Shown in pieces: positions 18,047 to 26,387 of a stretch of 60,244 bases of DNA (its first letter is position 1; each line of letters begins with the position of its first letter). The position numbers and the translations under genes are program-made. The DNA comes from Leptospiraceae bacterium (GTDB lineage: Bacteria; Spirochaetota; Leptospiria; Leptospirales; Leptospiraceae). A model generated the notes under the pieces. The model saw only the letters and a list, made by a program, of their open reading frames with translations. It was not told the DNA's origin and searched no databases. The DNA is taken from the NCBI GenBank assembly GCA_017996175.1, contig JAGOHK010000008.1, forward strand, positions 1 through 60,244, given 5' to 3'.

Positions 18047-19558
18047 TTACTCTTCCACGTATTTTGTTTGTTCATTAATTAATCGTTTTTGCATTTTCCA
18101 TTCGAGGCGGAGATTTTTTTTATAATGATCTTTTTCTTTTAAAAGGTAATAGGTTTGGGTCAGATTTACAAGTGCAGAGGAATATGTCCAAGACTCTTCC
18201 AATTTAAGATTTTCTAAAAGATTTTTAGATTTTTCAAAATAGCTTTTTGCCTGATTTAAATCTCCTTTGTGGAGGTAAATAATTCCCATATTATTCAGTA
18301 GGCTTGCAAAGAAAAAAGACCGAGTAAATCCTATCTTTTGGTAAATTTCGAGAGCTTTCAAATACCGGTCGATGGCAGTATTATATTTACTTTCCAGTAG
18401 ATGATAGTTTCCAATATAAGTTAAACAATCCGCATACTCTGTATTATTCGTATACTTATTGTCTTCGAAGGATTGTTTTGCATCCTCTAGATGCAAAATA
18501 GCATTTTGTTTCTCTGAGTCAAAATAGAACATACCAATACTACTTTGTAATTCTGCATAATAGTAAGAGTCATATAAATCTAGGTTTTCATAGATTTTTT
18601 TTGCTACTAAAAAACAATCTATAGCATTATCTTGATTATCCGCATCTAAGTAAAGAGTCCCTAGTTTATTTAAAATGAAAGCAAGTGCAACTCCTGATGT
18701 ATTTTGTTTTTGGAAAGCCTGTTTTGTCAAAATATAATGGGCGAAAGCATTTTTTCTATCTCCTATTTTATAGTAGGCGAGTGCAAGTTGGCTTAGGACT
18801 TTCAGATAATTATGAGTATCCTCTTCTTTTCTTTCTTTTAAAATGTTTAATGCTTTATTTAGGTATTGTAATGAATTATCTGGAAGATTTTGCCTCAAAC
18901 TTAAATGTTCTCCAATAGCCAAATAAATTCCTGGAAATTCTGAGGACTCTTTTGCTGCTGCTAAAAAGTATTTCATAGCTTCTCCAGGATTTTTATTTTG
19001 CAGATTTAACCCTTTTGAATAACTTTGGAATGATTTTAAGGGTAATTTATTTAGGGAAATTTTATGTAATTCAATATCAGTAAGGTCGGGAGTTTTTACA
19101 TCACCGGGTAAAATCTCTTTACATTCTTCGAAAATGGATTGAATCAATTCCTTTTCTAATACTTCTAAACTATCCAATGTACCGTTAGTCGTAAAGGTAG
19201 CGGTTTTCTTTGATTCGCCTCTACTTTTTAATTTAATAGTGATACTGATGCTTTTTTCTTTTATAGTGTAAGAGCCGTATATGATTAAATCCAAACTTAA
19301 TTTGGAGAGGATTTTTTTATCTGGTTTTTGATTTACATTTTCCTGTATGTTGTAAGCCGAATTCATTTCTTCTATTGACTGCATATTTATACTTTTTACA
19401 ATTCCGAGATTGTAGATTAGGCTATTGTAAAACCCGTCGGCAAACCAATAATACGAATTATCCCCCGCATTCACTAGCGGTCGTACTAGAACATTTGCAC
19501 TTTTTTGTGCAAATAGGTTATAACTTAGGAACAGCATTAGAAATAGAAATTGTTTCAT
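18047..19558 (-). CDS. Exported TPR protein with N-terminal TolB/FlgO-like domain
   Basis: A 503-residue protein with a signal peptide (MKQFLFLMLFLSYNLFAQK). Residues 20-150 look like the alpha/beta domain of TolB_N/FlgO/CsgG-like proteins (ANVLVRPLVNAG..YWFADGFYNSLIYNL..LIIYGSYTIKEKSISI). Residues 175-490 are at least six tetratricopeptide repeats with the A/G-Y-x-x-x-G pattern (e.g. AYYKIGDRKNAFAHYI, YLHKGDLNQAKSYFE). The likely location is the periplasm, as a scaffold for envelope complexes. GGAG lies 7 nt upstream of the ATG. The function is unknown. Confidence 0.7.
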   Translation of the reverse strand: MKQFLFLMLFLSYNLFAQKSANVLVRPLVNAGDNSYYWFADGFYNSLIYNLGIVKSINMQSIEEMNSAYNIQENVNQKPDKKILSKLSLDLIIYGSYTIKEKSISITIKLKSRGESKKTATFTTNGTLDSLEVLEKELIQSIFEECKEILPGDVKTPDLTDIELHKISLNKLPLKSFQSYSKGLNLQNKNPGEAMKYFLAAAKESSEFPGIYLAIGEHLSLRQNLPDNSLQYLNKALNILKERKEEDTHNYLKVLSQLALAYYKIGDRKNAFAHYILTKQAFQKQNTSGVALAFILNKLGTLYLDADNQDNAIDCFLVAKKIYENLDLYDSYYYAELQSSIGMFYFDSEKQNAILHLEDAKQSFEDNKYTNNTEYADCLTYIGNYHLLESKYNTAIDRYLKALEIYQKIGFTRSFFFASLLNNMGIIYLHKGDLNQAKSYFEKSKNLLENLKLEESWTYSSALVNLTQTYYLLKEKDHYKKNLRLEWKMQKRLINEQTKYVEE

Positions 19559-19775
19559 CCGAATCTCCCGTACGCGTTTTTAGAAAAATTCTTTCTTTAA
19601 AATTCTTTAAACTCAAAAATCTACATTAGATAAAAGTAATAAAGAAGAGGAAATGAAAAAACAGTTTGACAAAAATTTATTGATAATATCTTTACAGAGA
19701 ACATTCCCGTAGAACTAAAAAATGTTCTATATATTGTAAGAAGTAAAAAACCAAATAAATTTCGGAAGAATTTGA
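19559..19775. other. Divergent intergenic region between two exported proteins
   Basis: This 217-bp AT-rich spacer separates divergent genes for a TPR protein and an ankyrin lipoprotein. The word AAAAAATGTTCTAT occurs here near 19716 and again near 44690, upstream of the barrel-like protein gene. Both lie within about 70 bp of a start codon of an exported protein on the same strand. It may be a shared regulatory site or chance in AT-rich DNA. Confidence 0.25.
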
Positions 19776-22295
19776 ATGAAAAAAATAAGTCTAGTTTTAA
19801 CCTATTTACTTTTTCTATTTTTAACTAATTGTGCGAGCCTATCATCGAGTGATCCAGTTTATCATGCAGCCCTCACAGGAAATATGGGTGCATTAAATGA
19901 CAGGCTACTTTTGACATCTGATGTGAATGTTCGAAATGCAGATGGAAATACGGCTCTTATGTGGGCGGTTTATAATAAAAATGAAGTTATGGTTCGAAAA
20001 TTTTTAGAGTTTGGTGCTCGTGTAGGGTATAGAGATAAATATGGAAATTCAACCCTGATGATTGCAAAGAACTACCAAGCCCCTGGCGGAATTTTAGATG
20101 CACTTAGGACTAGTTACGAATTTCAACTTACTTGTAGCACTCCCTGGCAAATTATAAAAGGATTTTTTGGATTTAGAAAATGCGTTAGTTTTGCTGGAAA
20201 GTCTATTTCCGATGAAGAGTTAGATACTTACACCATTCCGAGTGATGGAACCGAGACCAAAGTTTCACAGATAACTGTTTTAAAACTCCTCGCTCAAAAA
20301 AAGTTGGAATCGGACAAAGCACTTTTAAGCAGAAGAAATATGAGTGAACGAGATAGAATTAAGGAATACTCAGAAATAACCGGCATTTACCAAAGAGAAG
20401 GAAGCAGTGAGAGTAATGAAATCGCCAAAGATAAATTTGAAGTATGCCAGATGAAAGGAAATTTGGAATTAAAACCGCTTAATTATGAAGAAGATAAAAA
20501 AAATGAATTTGATAAGAAATATAATTATAATCTTTTAAAAAAAGAAAAAGATATAGATTCGGAATTTTGGTTAAAGGAAAATACTTCCCAGTTTGAAGTT
20601 ATATCTATTGAAGACCTGGACAAATTTCTTTTGTTAAAAACAAAACTGTATCATTATACAGGTGGAATTGTTTCTGATTTTGAAAAATTCTTTATTTATA
20701 ATGATCTTGCAAATGAAAAAACAATTGAAAAGGATTACCAGAGAATGGCACATTTGCTTGCGCAGATTGTGATCTATAAGGTAAATAATTATAAAAGAAA
20801 AAAAGAAACACTTTCGGGATGTAACCTAAGCTTTTTTACAGCTAATGACGCTGTTCTAGAAAAGTTGAAAACGGACGCTCAAACATTTCTAACGAATCTT
20901 TCCAAGAGAGTGAGTAATGATAAAAATGCTCCCTTACATGCAATTCAAATTAAAAGTATGAACAATGAACCAGTGGATAATGAATGTAATGCGATACTAA
21001 ATGACTCTCCTAAAAAATACTCCAGTCATCGTGATTTGGCACAAGCACTTACTTGGTGTTATGCGTCGATCTCTGATTCAAGGGGAGAGGCTTTTTTTAA
21101 AAGGATAACAGAGTTGTCTGATCCCATAGCTCTTAGGGAGGCAGAAAATATTAAGAAACAAAAAATGGAAGGAAAACCAATTACAATGCCTTCTATGGCA
21201 AAGGTAGAAACCAAAGCAAACTCGCTCGCCGGTCCTCAATCTCAGAAATATAAATTGGCAGTTTTGACTTTTATAGATCAAACACAAAGTAATAAAGGAG
21301 ATTTAGTGCGTTATGCGTTAACCGATATATTGACTTCAGAGCTTTATGAGACACATAGGTTTTCACTTGTAGACAGAGAGGATTTGATACAAATTGAACG
21401 AGGACGTAATTCTGCCCTTACAGTCAATTTGGCGGAAGAAGAAAATGGAACGAAAGAAGCCAAAGAACCAATAGAATCAAAAGAAGAAAAAGCAACAAAA
21501 GATATTGTAATTAAACCTAGATTAAATCCAAGTATGAAGAGTAATAAAGGAACGGAGATGGGACATTATGATATATCAACTGATTACGCACTTCGCAGAA
21601 CAGAAATTGAACGGGAGAATATGAGGGGACGGGAATTAGGAATAGATGGATATTTGCTTGGTTATATCACCTCTATTGATTTACGCAAAGGTGCAATGGA
21701 GCTAGATTTTCGAATTGTGTACCCTGTAAATATTAACCGTGAGGCTAATGGTAACGTAGATACTGATACGGAAATGTACATTCAATCTCTTCGAAACCTA
21801 GTTGTATATGGGGCTAATGCAAAAGTAAAAATTAATTACGATGACAAACGAGACATGATTAGTGTTCGGAGAAGTGATGTCCAGAATATGGCAATTGGAA
21901 TTAAACAAGCATTTGCCGACACGGAAACAATTAATAAAAATCTTTTAGAATCCGCTGAGTATTTTCCGGAAGAAGATGAATTTGTTCAACCTTCGGAAAT
22001 CAACCCTCGTTCGAAGGGTAAAACCGTTGCAGAAGAACTAAAACCGAAAGAAAAACCAAAACCTACCTTGAAAGTAATGAAAATCGAAGGAGATAAAATC
22101 ATTATCAACGCCGGTTCGAATCATAAAGTGCGAAGTGGTTTAGTGGGTTATGTAATTGATCCAGCTGATTTTGGAACGTATCGCTATTTAGCCCGATTTG
22201 TAGTTGAACAGGTATTCGAAAAATCCTCTCGCTGCATTGTCCTAGAAGGTGTGGATAATTTGTCGAAAGAAGGTCAAAGTGTAATTATCAAATAA
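19776..22295 (+). CDS. Lipoprotein with ankyrin repeats and CsgG-like domain
   Basis: An 839-residue protein. Its signal peptide ends at a lipobox-like LTNC (Cys19), so it is probably lipid-anchored. Ankyrin repeats lie at about 30-105 (DGNTALMWAVYNKNEVMVRKFLEFGA; YGNSTLMIAKN). A charged central region follows, then a CsgG/curli-assembly-like domain (about 488-720: KLAVLTFIDQT, LTDILTSELYE, FSLVDREDL, LGIDGYLLGYIT). The last ~80 residues (LKVMKIEGDKIIINAG..) look like a small beta domain. CsgG-like domains form outer-membrane or periplasmic assemblies; the role here is unknown. Its TAA lies within the arm of an inverted repeat. Confidence 0.7.
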   Translation: MKKISLVLTYLLFLFLTNCASLSSSDPVYHAALTGNMGALNDRLLLTSDVNVRNADGNTALMWAVYNKNEVMVRKFLEFGARVGYRDKYGNSTLMIAKNYQAPGGILDALRTSYEFQLTCSTPWQIIKGFFGFRKCVSFAGKSISDEELDTYTIPSDGTETKVSQITVLKLLAQKKLESDKALLSRRNMSERDRIKEYSEITGIYQREGSSESNEIAKDKFEVCQMKGNLELKPLNYEEDKKNEFDKKYNYNLLKKEKDIDSEFWLKENTSQFEVISIEDLDKFLLLKTKLYHYTGGIVSDFEKFFIYNDLANEKTIEKDYQRMAHLLAQIVIYKVNNYKRKKETLSGCNLSFFTANDAVLEKLKTDAQTFLTNLSKRVSNDKNAPLHAIQIKSMNNEPVDNECNAILNDSPKKYSSHRDLAQALTWCYASISDSRGEAFFKRITELSDPIALREAENIKKQKMEGKPITMPSMAKVETKANSLAGPQSQKYKLAVLTFIDQTQSNKGDLVRYALTDILTSELYETHRFSLVDREDLIQIERGRNSALTVNLAEEENGTKEAKEPIESKEEKATKDIVIKPRLNPSMKSNKGTEMGHYDISTDYALRRTEIERENMRGRELGIDGYLLGYITSIDLRKGAMELDFRIVYPVNINREANGNVDTDTEMYIQSLRNLVVYGANAKVKINYDDKRDMISVRRSDVQNMAIGIKQAFADTETINKNLLESAEYFPEEDEFVQPSEINPRSKGKTVAEELKPKEKPKPTLKVMKIEGDKIIINAGSNHKVRSGLVGYVIDPADFGTYRYLARFVVEQVFEKSSRCIVLEGVDNLSKEGQSVIIK

Positions 22296-22455
22296 CGTGA
22301 ACTCGACGTAAGGGATTCGAATAATTTGAAATAGCTTCTCAATCTGTAGTTCTTGAGAGGGGTCGTGCAAAAGCATAGATTTTTGAGCGCAGAATACCGA
22401 GAAACCGCATTTCTATGCGACTCTATGGCTTTGGACTTATATCGAACTCACGTTA
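22293..22455. repeat. 163-bp inverted-repeat element overlapping a stop codon
   Basis: The ends TAACGTGAACTCGA and TCGAACTCACGTTA pair with one mismatch region, and adjacent bases continue the pairing (CGTAAG with CTTATA). The first TAA is also the stop codon of the upstream lipoprotein gene. An internal hairpin-like stretch (GCATAGA..TCTATGC) is present. There is no coding potential. It may be a MITE-like element or transcription-ending structure between convergent genes. Confidence 0.6.
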
Positions 22456-22474
22456 ATCATGAGAATCCTGAAAA

Positions 22475-23224
22475 TCATTCTAATCCTGGTCTGTTTCGGG
22501 TAACGGCTGCTTTTAGTTTTCCGACTTCTTCGCTGAAGATAAGTGGGATTGGTAGAATCCTTTTTTTGGGGATAATGCTAAATGCCTCATCAAAGAAAAC
22601 AACTTCTTCGATTTCAGAGAAGGAATATTCGTGTGAGAGGTTACCTGTGATTAGCCTAAAGGATTTATTTTTATGTTGGATGCGCGCAATTCCAATTCGT
22701 TTAAAATTTTGAAACATGGATTCGCTCCACAGAATAGATTTAAGTTCCTTGGTTTGAAATGGAATACTACGAGAATAATCTAAAAATAAAAGTCCATTCA
22801 GCTCTATAGTAAAAGATTCTTCTTCCATTGGAATTGTTTCAATTCTTTCTTGTGTTTCGTGAATTGGATTTACAATTCTTGTATGCGAAGCTGTATAAAA
22901 GGATGAAATAGAATTTTCCTCTGGAACTTCGTCGAGAGTAGGCATCTCAAGTTCACTTTCTTCCTGTCTTCGTTTGAACTGAGTGGGCGCCATTTTTCTT
23001 TCCTGTCGAATTCTTTTTTCGACTTCCTTGGATCCTCTCTGCTCAGGGTAGCGAAAATTAAATAAAACTTTCTTTGTGGCGCGGGGAGAATTACGAACTA
23101 CCTGCGTTTTGGGGGTAAATTTGTTGTTTGGTTTCTTAGAACTTGCAACAAGCTCTGGTCCTAGGCTTGCGAATACAAAAAACAGCAAACCAATTAATAT
23201 CATTATTGTAGCAAGATAAATCAT
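22475..23224 (-). CDS. Membrane-anchored protein of unknown function
   Basis: A 249-residue protein with one N-terminal membrane helix (IYLATIMILIGLLFFVFASL). A basic, low-complexity middle (about 28-125) leads to a compact C-terminal domain (about 135-245) with alternating beta/hydrophobic pattern (SFTIELNGLLFLDY; IGIARIQHKNKSFRLITG). I do not recognise a family. Its gene is divergent from the SurA/PpiD-like gene, 24 nt away counting from that gene's longest possible start. The two may share a control region and an envelope role. Confidence 0.6.
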   Translation of the reverse strand: MIYLATIMILIGLLFFVFASLGPELVASSKKPNNKFTPKTQVVRNSPRATKKVLFNFRYPEQRGSKEVEKRIRQERKMAPTQFKRRQEESELEMPTLDEVPEENSISSFYTASHTRIVNPIHETQERIETIPMEEESFTIELNGLLFLDYSRSIPFQTKELKSILWSESMFQNFKRIGIARIQHKNKSFRLITGNLSHEYSFSEIEEVVFFDEAFSIIPKKRILPIPLIFSEEVGKLKAAVTRNRPGLE

Positions 23225-23326
23225 GTATATCTTGAATATCCTCTTAAAATGGTGAAAAGTAAAGTAGTTTTTATTTCTTTACAAGAATCCCATTTTAAAA
23301 AGAGTAAGAAAATAAAGAGAGTTAAG

Positions 23327-24565
23327 ATGATACTTGAAGAAGAACCAGTTAGCCTAGCACAAAAGATTTACAGAGTTTTTGCAGGACTTTTCATAGCAGT
23401 ACTTGTGGTAATGCTAATTTTTACTTTTATTCCCGGAGACGCAGAACAAAGTCTGCTCAGAACCCTCACCGGACAAGACCAGATGACCGCTGGAAAAGTA
23501 GGGGATGAATCTATTCCCATTGATTATTTTAAGGCAGCAAGACTAGAATGTTATTATATGTTCAAACAAAGATACCCAACTATAGCTGATGATCGCTCTA
23601 TGTTGGAAAACTGCGCATTTAATCAGGTAAAATCCTTAAAAATAGATAAAGTTCTTGGAACTGCTTCTGGGTATTACGTGTCTGATCTTTCTATTAAGGC
23701 AGATATTTCAGAGGAAGCTAGACGCATTCATAGCCAATCCAAAGTGTCTGCTGGATATGATAAAGAAGAAGTACAAAGCGTAGATGAAATCTATCGTCGC
23801 ATTTTACTTTCTGTTCCTATGCATTATAGACAGGATTCTGTATTGTCGTCTGAACTTTATGAAAGATTTTTATATTCTGACATAAAAGAAACAGAAGACG
23901 AGAAAAAAGTAAAGTCCGAGCTAGAAGGTGTAAGACTTTCTCTCTCTTATATCTCGTTTACCGATGAAGATCTTTCTAAATTAGTAGGAGAAATTCCAGC
24001 TATTACCGATGAAGAAATCCAAAAAGAATACGATGCTGGAGTGGCAAATAAATCAATTCCAAATGGAGCAGATGGAAAACCACAACCTCTAGAGTCTAGA
24101 AAGGCAATTATTTTTAACAAACTGCAAGCGGATGCAAAAGAAAAAAAATTGTCTGACTTAAAAGCAAAAATTCTTTCTGCCAAAGGTGCAGATAACGCTA
24201 ATTTGGCTGCTCTAGGGGCAATTGCAAACGTGAAGCCACAAGAACTGAGTAAAGTCCCTCTATCTAGTTTGAATACCCCTGCAAAGGAAACAAAAAATGA
24301 ATTACCTAAATTCCTCTCAGGCTCTACTTTTTTGAAAGATATTACGACTGTTCAATTCGGAAAAGGAAAAATCGGCGGACCATACACAGATAAAGAAAGA
24401 ACTTTTTATGTTGAATTCAAAGACCTTGGAATCGAGGCTAATAATTCAGTTGGGAAAGATTTGGCAATGAACGATAGTAATAAAGTAAGAATGTTTTTAT
24501 ACGAAATCAAACAAAGCCTAAACGGCATATATCCTATTCAAAGAAACGATAAATCGGTACAGTAA
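23327..24565 (+). CDS. Membrane-anchored SurA_N/PpiD-like periplasmic protein
   Basis: From the Met at 23327 the product is 412 residues. A membrane helix (LFIAVLVVMLIFTFI) lies near residues 20-36, followed by a large helical periplasmic part. The order (cytoplasmic tail, single helix, GKVGDESIPIDYFKAA, then helices) is like SurA-N/PpiD-type folding factors, but no PPIase core is obvious. The frame extends upstream to 23249. I prefer 23327 because GAGAG precedes it and the 26-residue extension is very basic with no ribosome site. Its stop touches the cheX start (TAAATG). Confidence 0.6.
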   Translation: MILEEEPVSLAQKIYRVFAGLFIAVLVVMLIFTFIPGDAEQSLLRTLTGQDQMTAGKVGDESIPIDYFKAARLECYYMFKQRYPTIADDRSMLENCAFNQVKSLKIDKVLGTASGYYVSDLSIKADISEEARRIHSQSKVSAGYDKEEVQSVDEIYRRILLSVPMHYRQDSVLSSELYERFLYSDIKETEDEKKVKSELEGVRLSLSYISFTDEDLSKLVGEIPAITDEEIQKEYDAGVANKSIPNGADGKPQPLESRKAIIFNKLQADAKEKKLSDLKAKILSAKGADNANLAALGAIANVKPQELSKVPLSSLNTPAKETKNELPKFLSGSTFLKDITTVQFGKGKIGGPYTDKERTFYVEFKDLGIEANNSVGKDLAMNDSNKVRMFLYEIKQSLNGIYPIQRNDKSVQ

Positions 24566-25030
24566 ATGGAAATTAGAGCGGAATTTGTAAATCCCTTTAT
24601 AGAAGCGGCTTCTTTAGTCTTTAAAGATTCCCTAAAAGTGGAACTTATTAGAGGTAAACTCAAGATTAAAGAAAGCCCAGCCCCTTCCCACGAGGTTGCA
24701 ATCGTAATTGGAGTTGTAGGATCATACAAAGGTGAAGTTGTTTATAGTATGAATTTCGATGCCGCCTATAAAATGGCAAAACAACTTGTCCCCTCACTTG
24801 ACGATGAAAGTATCAAGGATGAATACAAAGATATCATCGGTGAGATTGGAAACATGACCACTGGTAATGCCCTTAGAATCTTTGCAACTAGTGGGCAATT
24901 CATTGATATTACAACACCTAACGTTATCGAAACCAATGATTCCTCTATCAAGTTTGTCAAAGCCACTACACTTTCTCTGAACCTATATTCTAGATTTGGA
25001 CAAATCGAAATCAATATAGCTATTCTCTAA
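24566..25030 (+). CDS. cheX: CheX-like chemotaxis phosphatase
   Basis: A 154-residue protein of the CheX/CheC fold. The conserved phosphatase helix E-x-x-N is visible in IGEIGNMTTGNA, where Glu and Asn would position water to dephosphorylate CheY-P. Flanking beta strands (VAIVIGVVGSYKGEVVYSMNF; SLNLYSRFGQIEINIAIL) fit the family, and the length is usual. CheX is characteristic of spirochaetes, where it ends flagellar signalling. No other che gene is nearby. It is directly abutted to the upstream PpiD-like gene, so the two are probably co-transcribed. Confidence 0.88.
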   Translation: MEIRAEFVNPFIEAASLVFKDSLKVELIRGKLKIKESPAPSHEVAIVIGVVGSYKGEVVYSMNFDAAYKMAKQLVPSLDDESIKDEYKDIIGEIGNMTTGNALRIFATSGQFIDITTPNVIETNDSSIKFVKATTLSLNLYSRFGQIEINIAIL

Positions 25031-25053
25031 ATCCCCTTACTAAGCTGCTTTAT

Positions 25054-25071
25054 AAGGGGTTATTACCCCTT
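25054..25071 (+). terminator. Possible terminator hairpin after cheX
   Basis: AAGGGGT-TATT-ACCCCTT forms a 7-bp stem with a 4-nt loop 23 nt after the cheX stop. A T tract is absent, so intrinsic termination is uncertain. Confidence 0.35.
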
Positions 25072-25834
25072 AAGACCCCCTTTGAAACATCACGGGACGA
25101 ATTGCATTGGGCGTTACGCGGCTATTATGTATTTGGCGTATCCTTCGTATGATTGTTTTCCTTCTTCCGACTAACGCGTCGGGCTTTTATCCACCCTTTC
25201 GCTTGACGCTCACCTTCAGCCAAGCTATGGTCGCGATGGGGATGCGACTTCCCCTTCGTATCCTTAACGCATCGGCGTTGTCGAATTTTTTTCTTTTTCA
25301 CCCTATTACCTGACCTTCTCTACTTTCAAAAGTTTACACTTTTGAGATTCTCTTTACTTTCTCTTTCTTAGATGTGATTCTTTTTATTTCCGCTTGCCCA
25401 GCGTGGGGGAGTATCCTTCTTACTTCTTTTTTTCCGCCCTTTGTGCTGAGAAGCACAAACTCCAAACTGCTCGGTCGCAGTTTGATATGAAAAAGAAAAA
25501 AGAAGTAAGCAAGAAAAAAGAAAACCCGACGAAGCTCCGTTAGCCCATCAGGCGGAAGGAGCGTCCAACTCTTTCTTTTCGCTCTGCTCATGAAAGCCCA
25601 TTCTTCGCTTCCTAGGGTCGCTCGAATATCTGCTAGGTTTCATCCATCAGATGAAAGGGAGGACTCAGACTTTTTAGTATTAACACTTCGCAATGCTCCA
25701 TTTAAGACCCTGCTGGGGCTCTGGTTTTTACTTTACAAAAATAACTAAGTCTATGAATACTATAAATCAAACTCTAGTTAATAAACAAAGGCAAAACGTT
25801 GTTATTCTTAACAAAGCTTTAGAAGGAAAAAAGA
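25072..25834. repeat. Repeat-rich non-coding spacer
   Basis: No convincing gene is seen in these 760 bp, although long spurious frames exist. It is a mosaic of short repeats also found at 38.2 and 39.1-39.96 kb: CCACCCTTTCGCT..GCTCACC..CAGCCAAGCTAT at 25191-25226; CCGTTAGCCCATCAGGCGG near 25537-25555 (complement near 39928); and hairpins TTGTGCT-GAGA-AGCACAA (25441-25458) and CAAACTGC-TCGGTC-GCAGTTTG (25463-25484). Base composition is more GC-rich than neighbouring genes. Confidence 0.6.
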
Positions 25835-26065
25835 ATGAATAGATTGGATGAATTAAAAGGTTTATCGAAACATTTATTAAGATTAATAAGACTAGTAGCA
25901 ATAACCAACATTGCAATAATATTCGGCTCAATAGGTCTCTATAGAAGTAACTCAAACTTTGAATTTATAATGGCAGGGATTTTTCTTAGTTTAATATTAG
26001 ATGTAATTTTTATTGTCTTGTTTTCAAAGAATATGAATGCTATTAACGAAATAGGTGAACTATAA
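25835..26065 (+). CDS. Small membrane protein (76 aa)
   Basis: An amphipathic, basic N-terminal part (MNRLDELKGLSKHLLRLIR) is followed by two hydrophobic segments (about 20-37 and 44-64). A GAAGG ribosome site lies about 8 nt before the ATG. I do not recognise a family. One base separates its stop from a second tiny membrane protein gene, suggesting a co-expressed pair such as a small transport or toxin-like unit; this is inference. Confidence 0.55.
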   Translation: MNRLDELKGLSKHLLRLIRLVAITNIAIIFGSIGLYRSNSNFEFIMAGIFLSLILDVIFIVLFSKNMNAINEIGEL

Positions 26066-26066
26066 A

Positions 26067-26195
26067 ATGACACCACTGGAAAAAGAGATTGCGTTATACG
26101 GTATTTGTTTTATGGTTTTTTGTTTTCTCGCTTCGTTTGGTTATATTACTTATTCATTGGTTTCGGAAGTAAACAGAACGTTAAAGAAAAAATAG
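26067..26195 (+). CDS. Very small membrane protein (42 aa)
   Basis: ATG at 26067, stop TAG at 26193-26195. The product starts MTPLEKEIALYG, has one membrane helix (about 10-33: ICFMVFCFLASFGYITYSLV-like) and ends in a basic tail (NRTLKKK). The 1-nt gap to the upstream small membrane protein gene suggests translational coupling. There is no known family. Below the usual size cut-off, so easily missed. Confidence 0.5.
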   Translation: MTPLEKEIALYGICFMVFCFLASFGYITYSLVSEVNRTLKKK

Positions 26196-26387
26196 CGTAT
26201 GTTTTTTCTCGATCAAGTCGGGTCTTTCAATAAAATGTTGAATGATGAGGATAATTTGAATTAGGCTACAAAGTATTAAGCATTTAATTCTTATCTCATT
26301 ATAGTTGTAGAATAATAAAAAGAACCATCTTTGTTATATTTTAATTTAGCATGGAAATCTTTTGAATCAAGAGAAATATAATCTTTA

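Noticed and set aside
22353..22712. A 119-residue plus-strand frame
   Set aside because: It spans an inverted repeat and then runs antisense to the membrane-anchored protein gene.
25334..25591. Frames in the 25.0-25.8 kb spacer
   Set aside because: They read through repeat words and hairpins, have biased composition and no ribosome sites.
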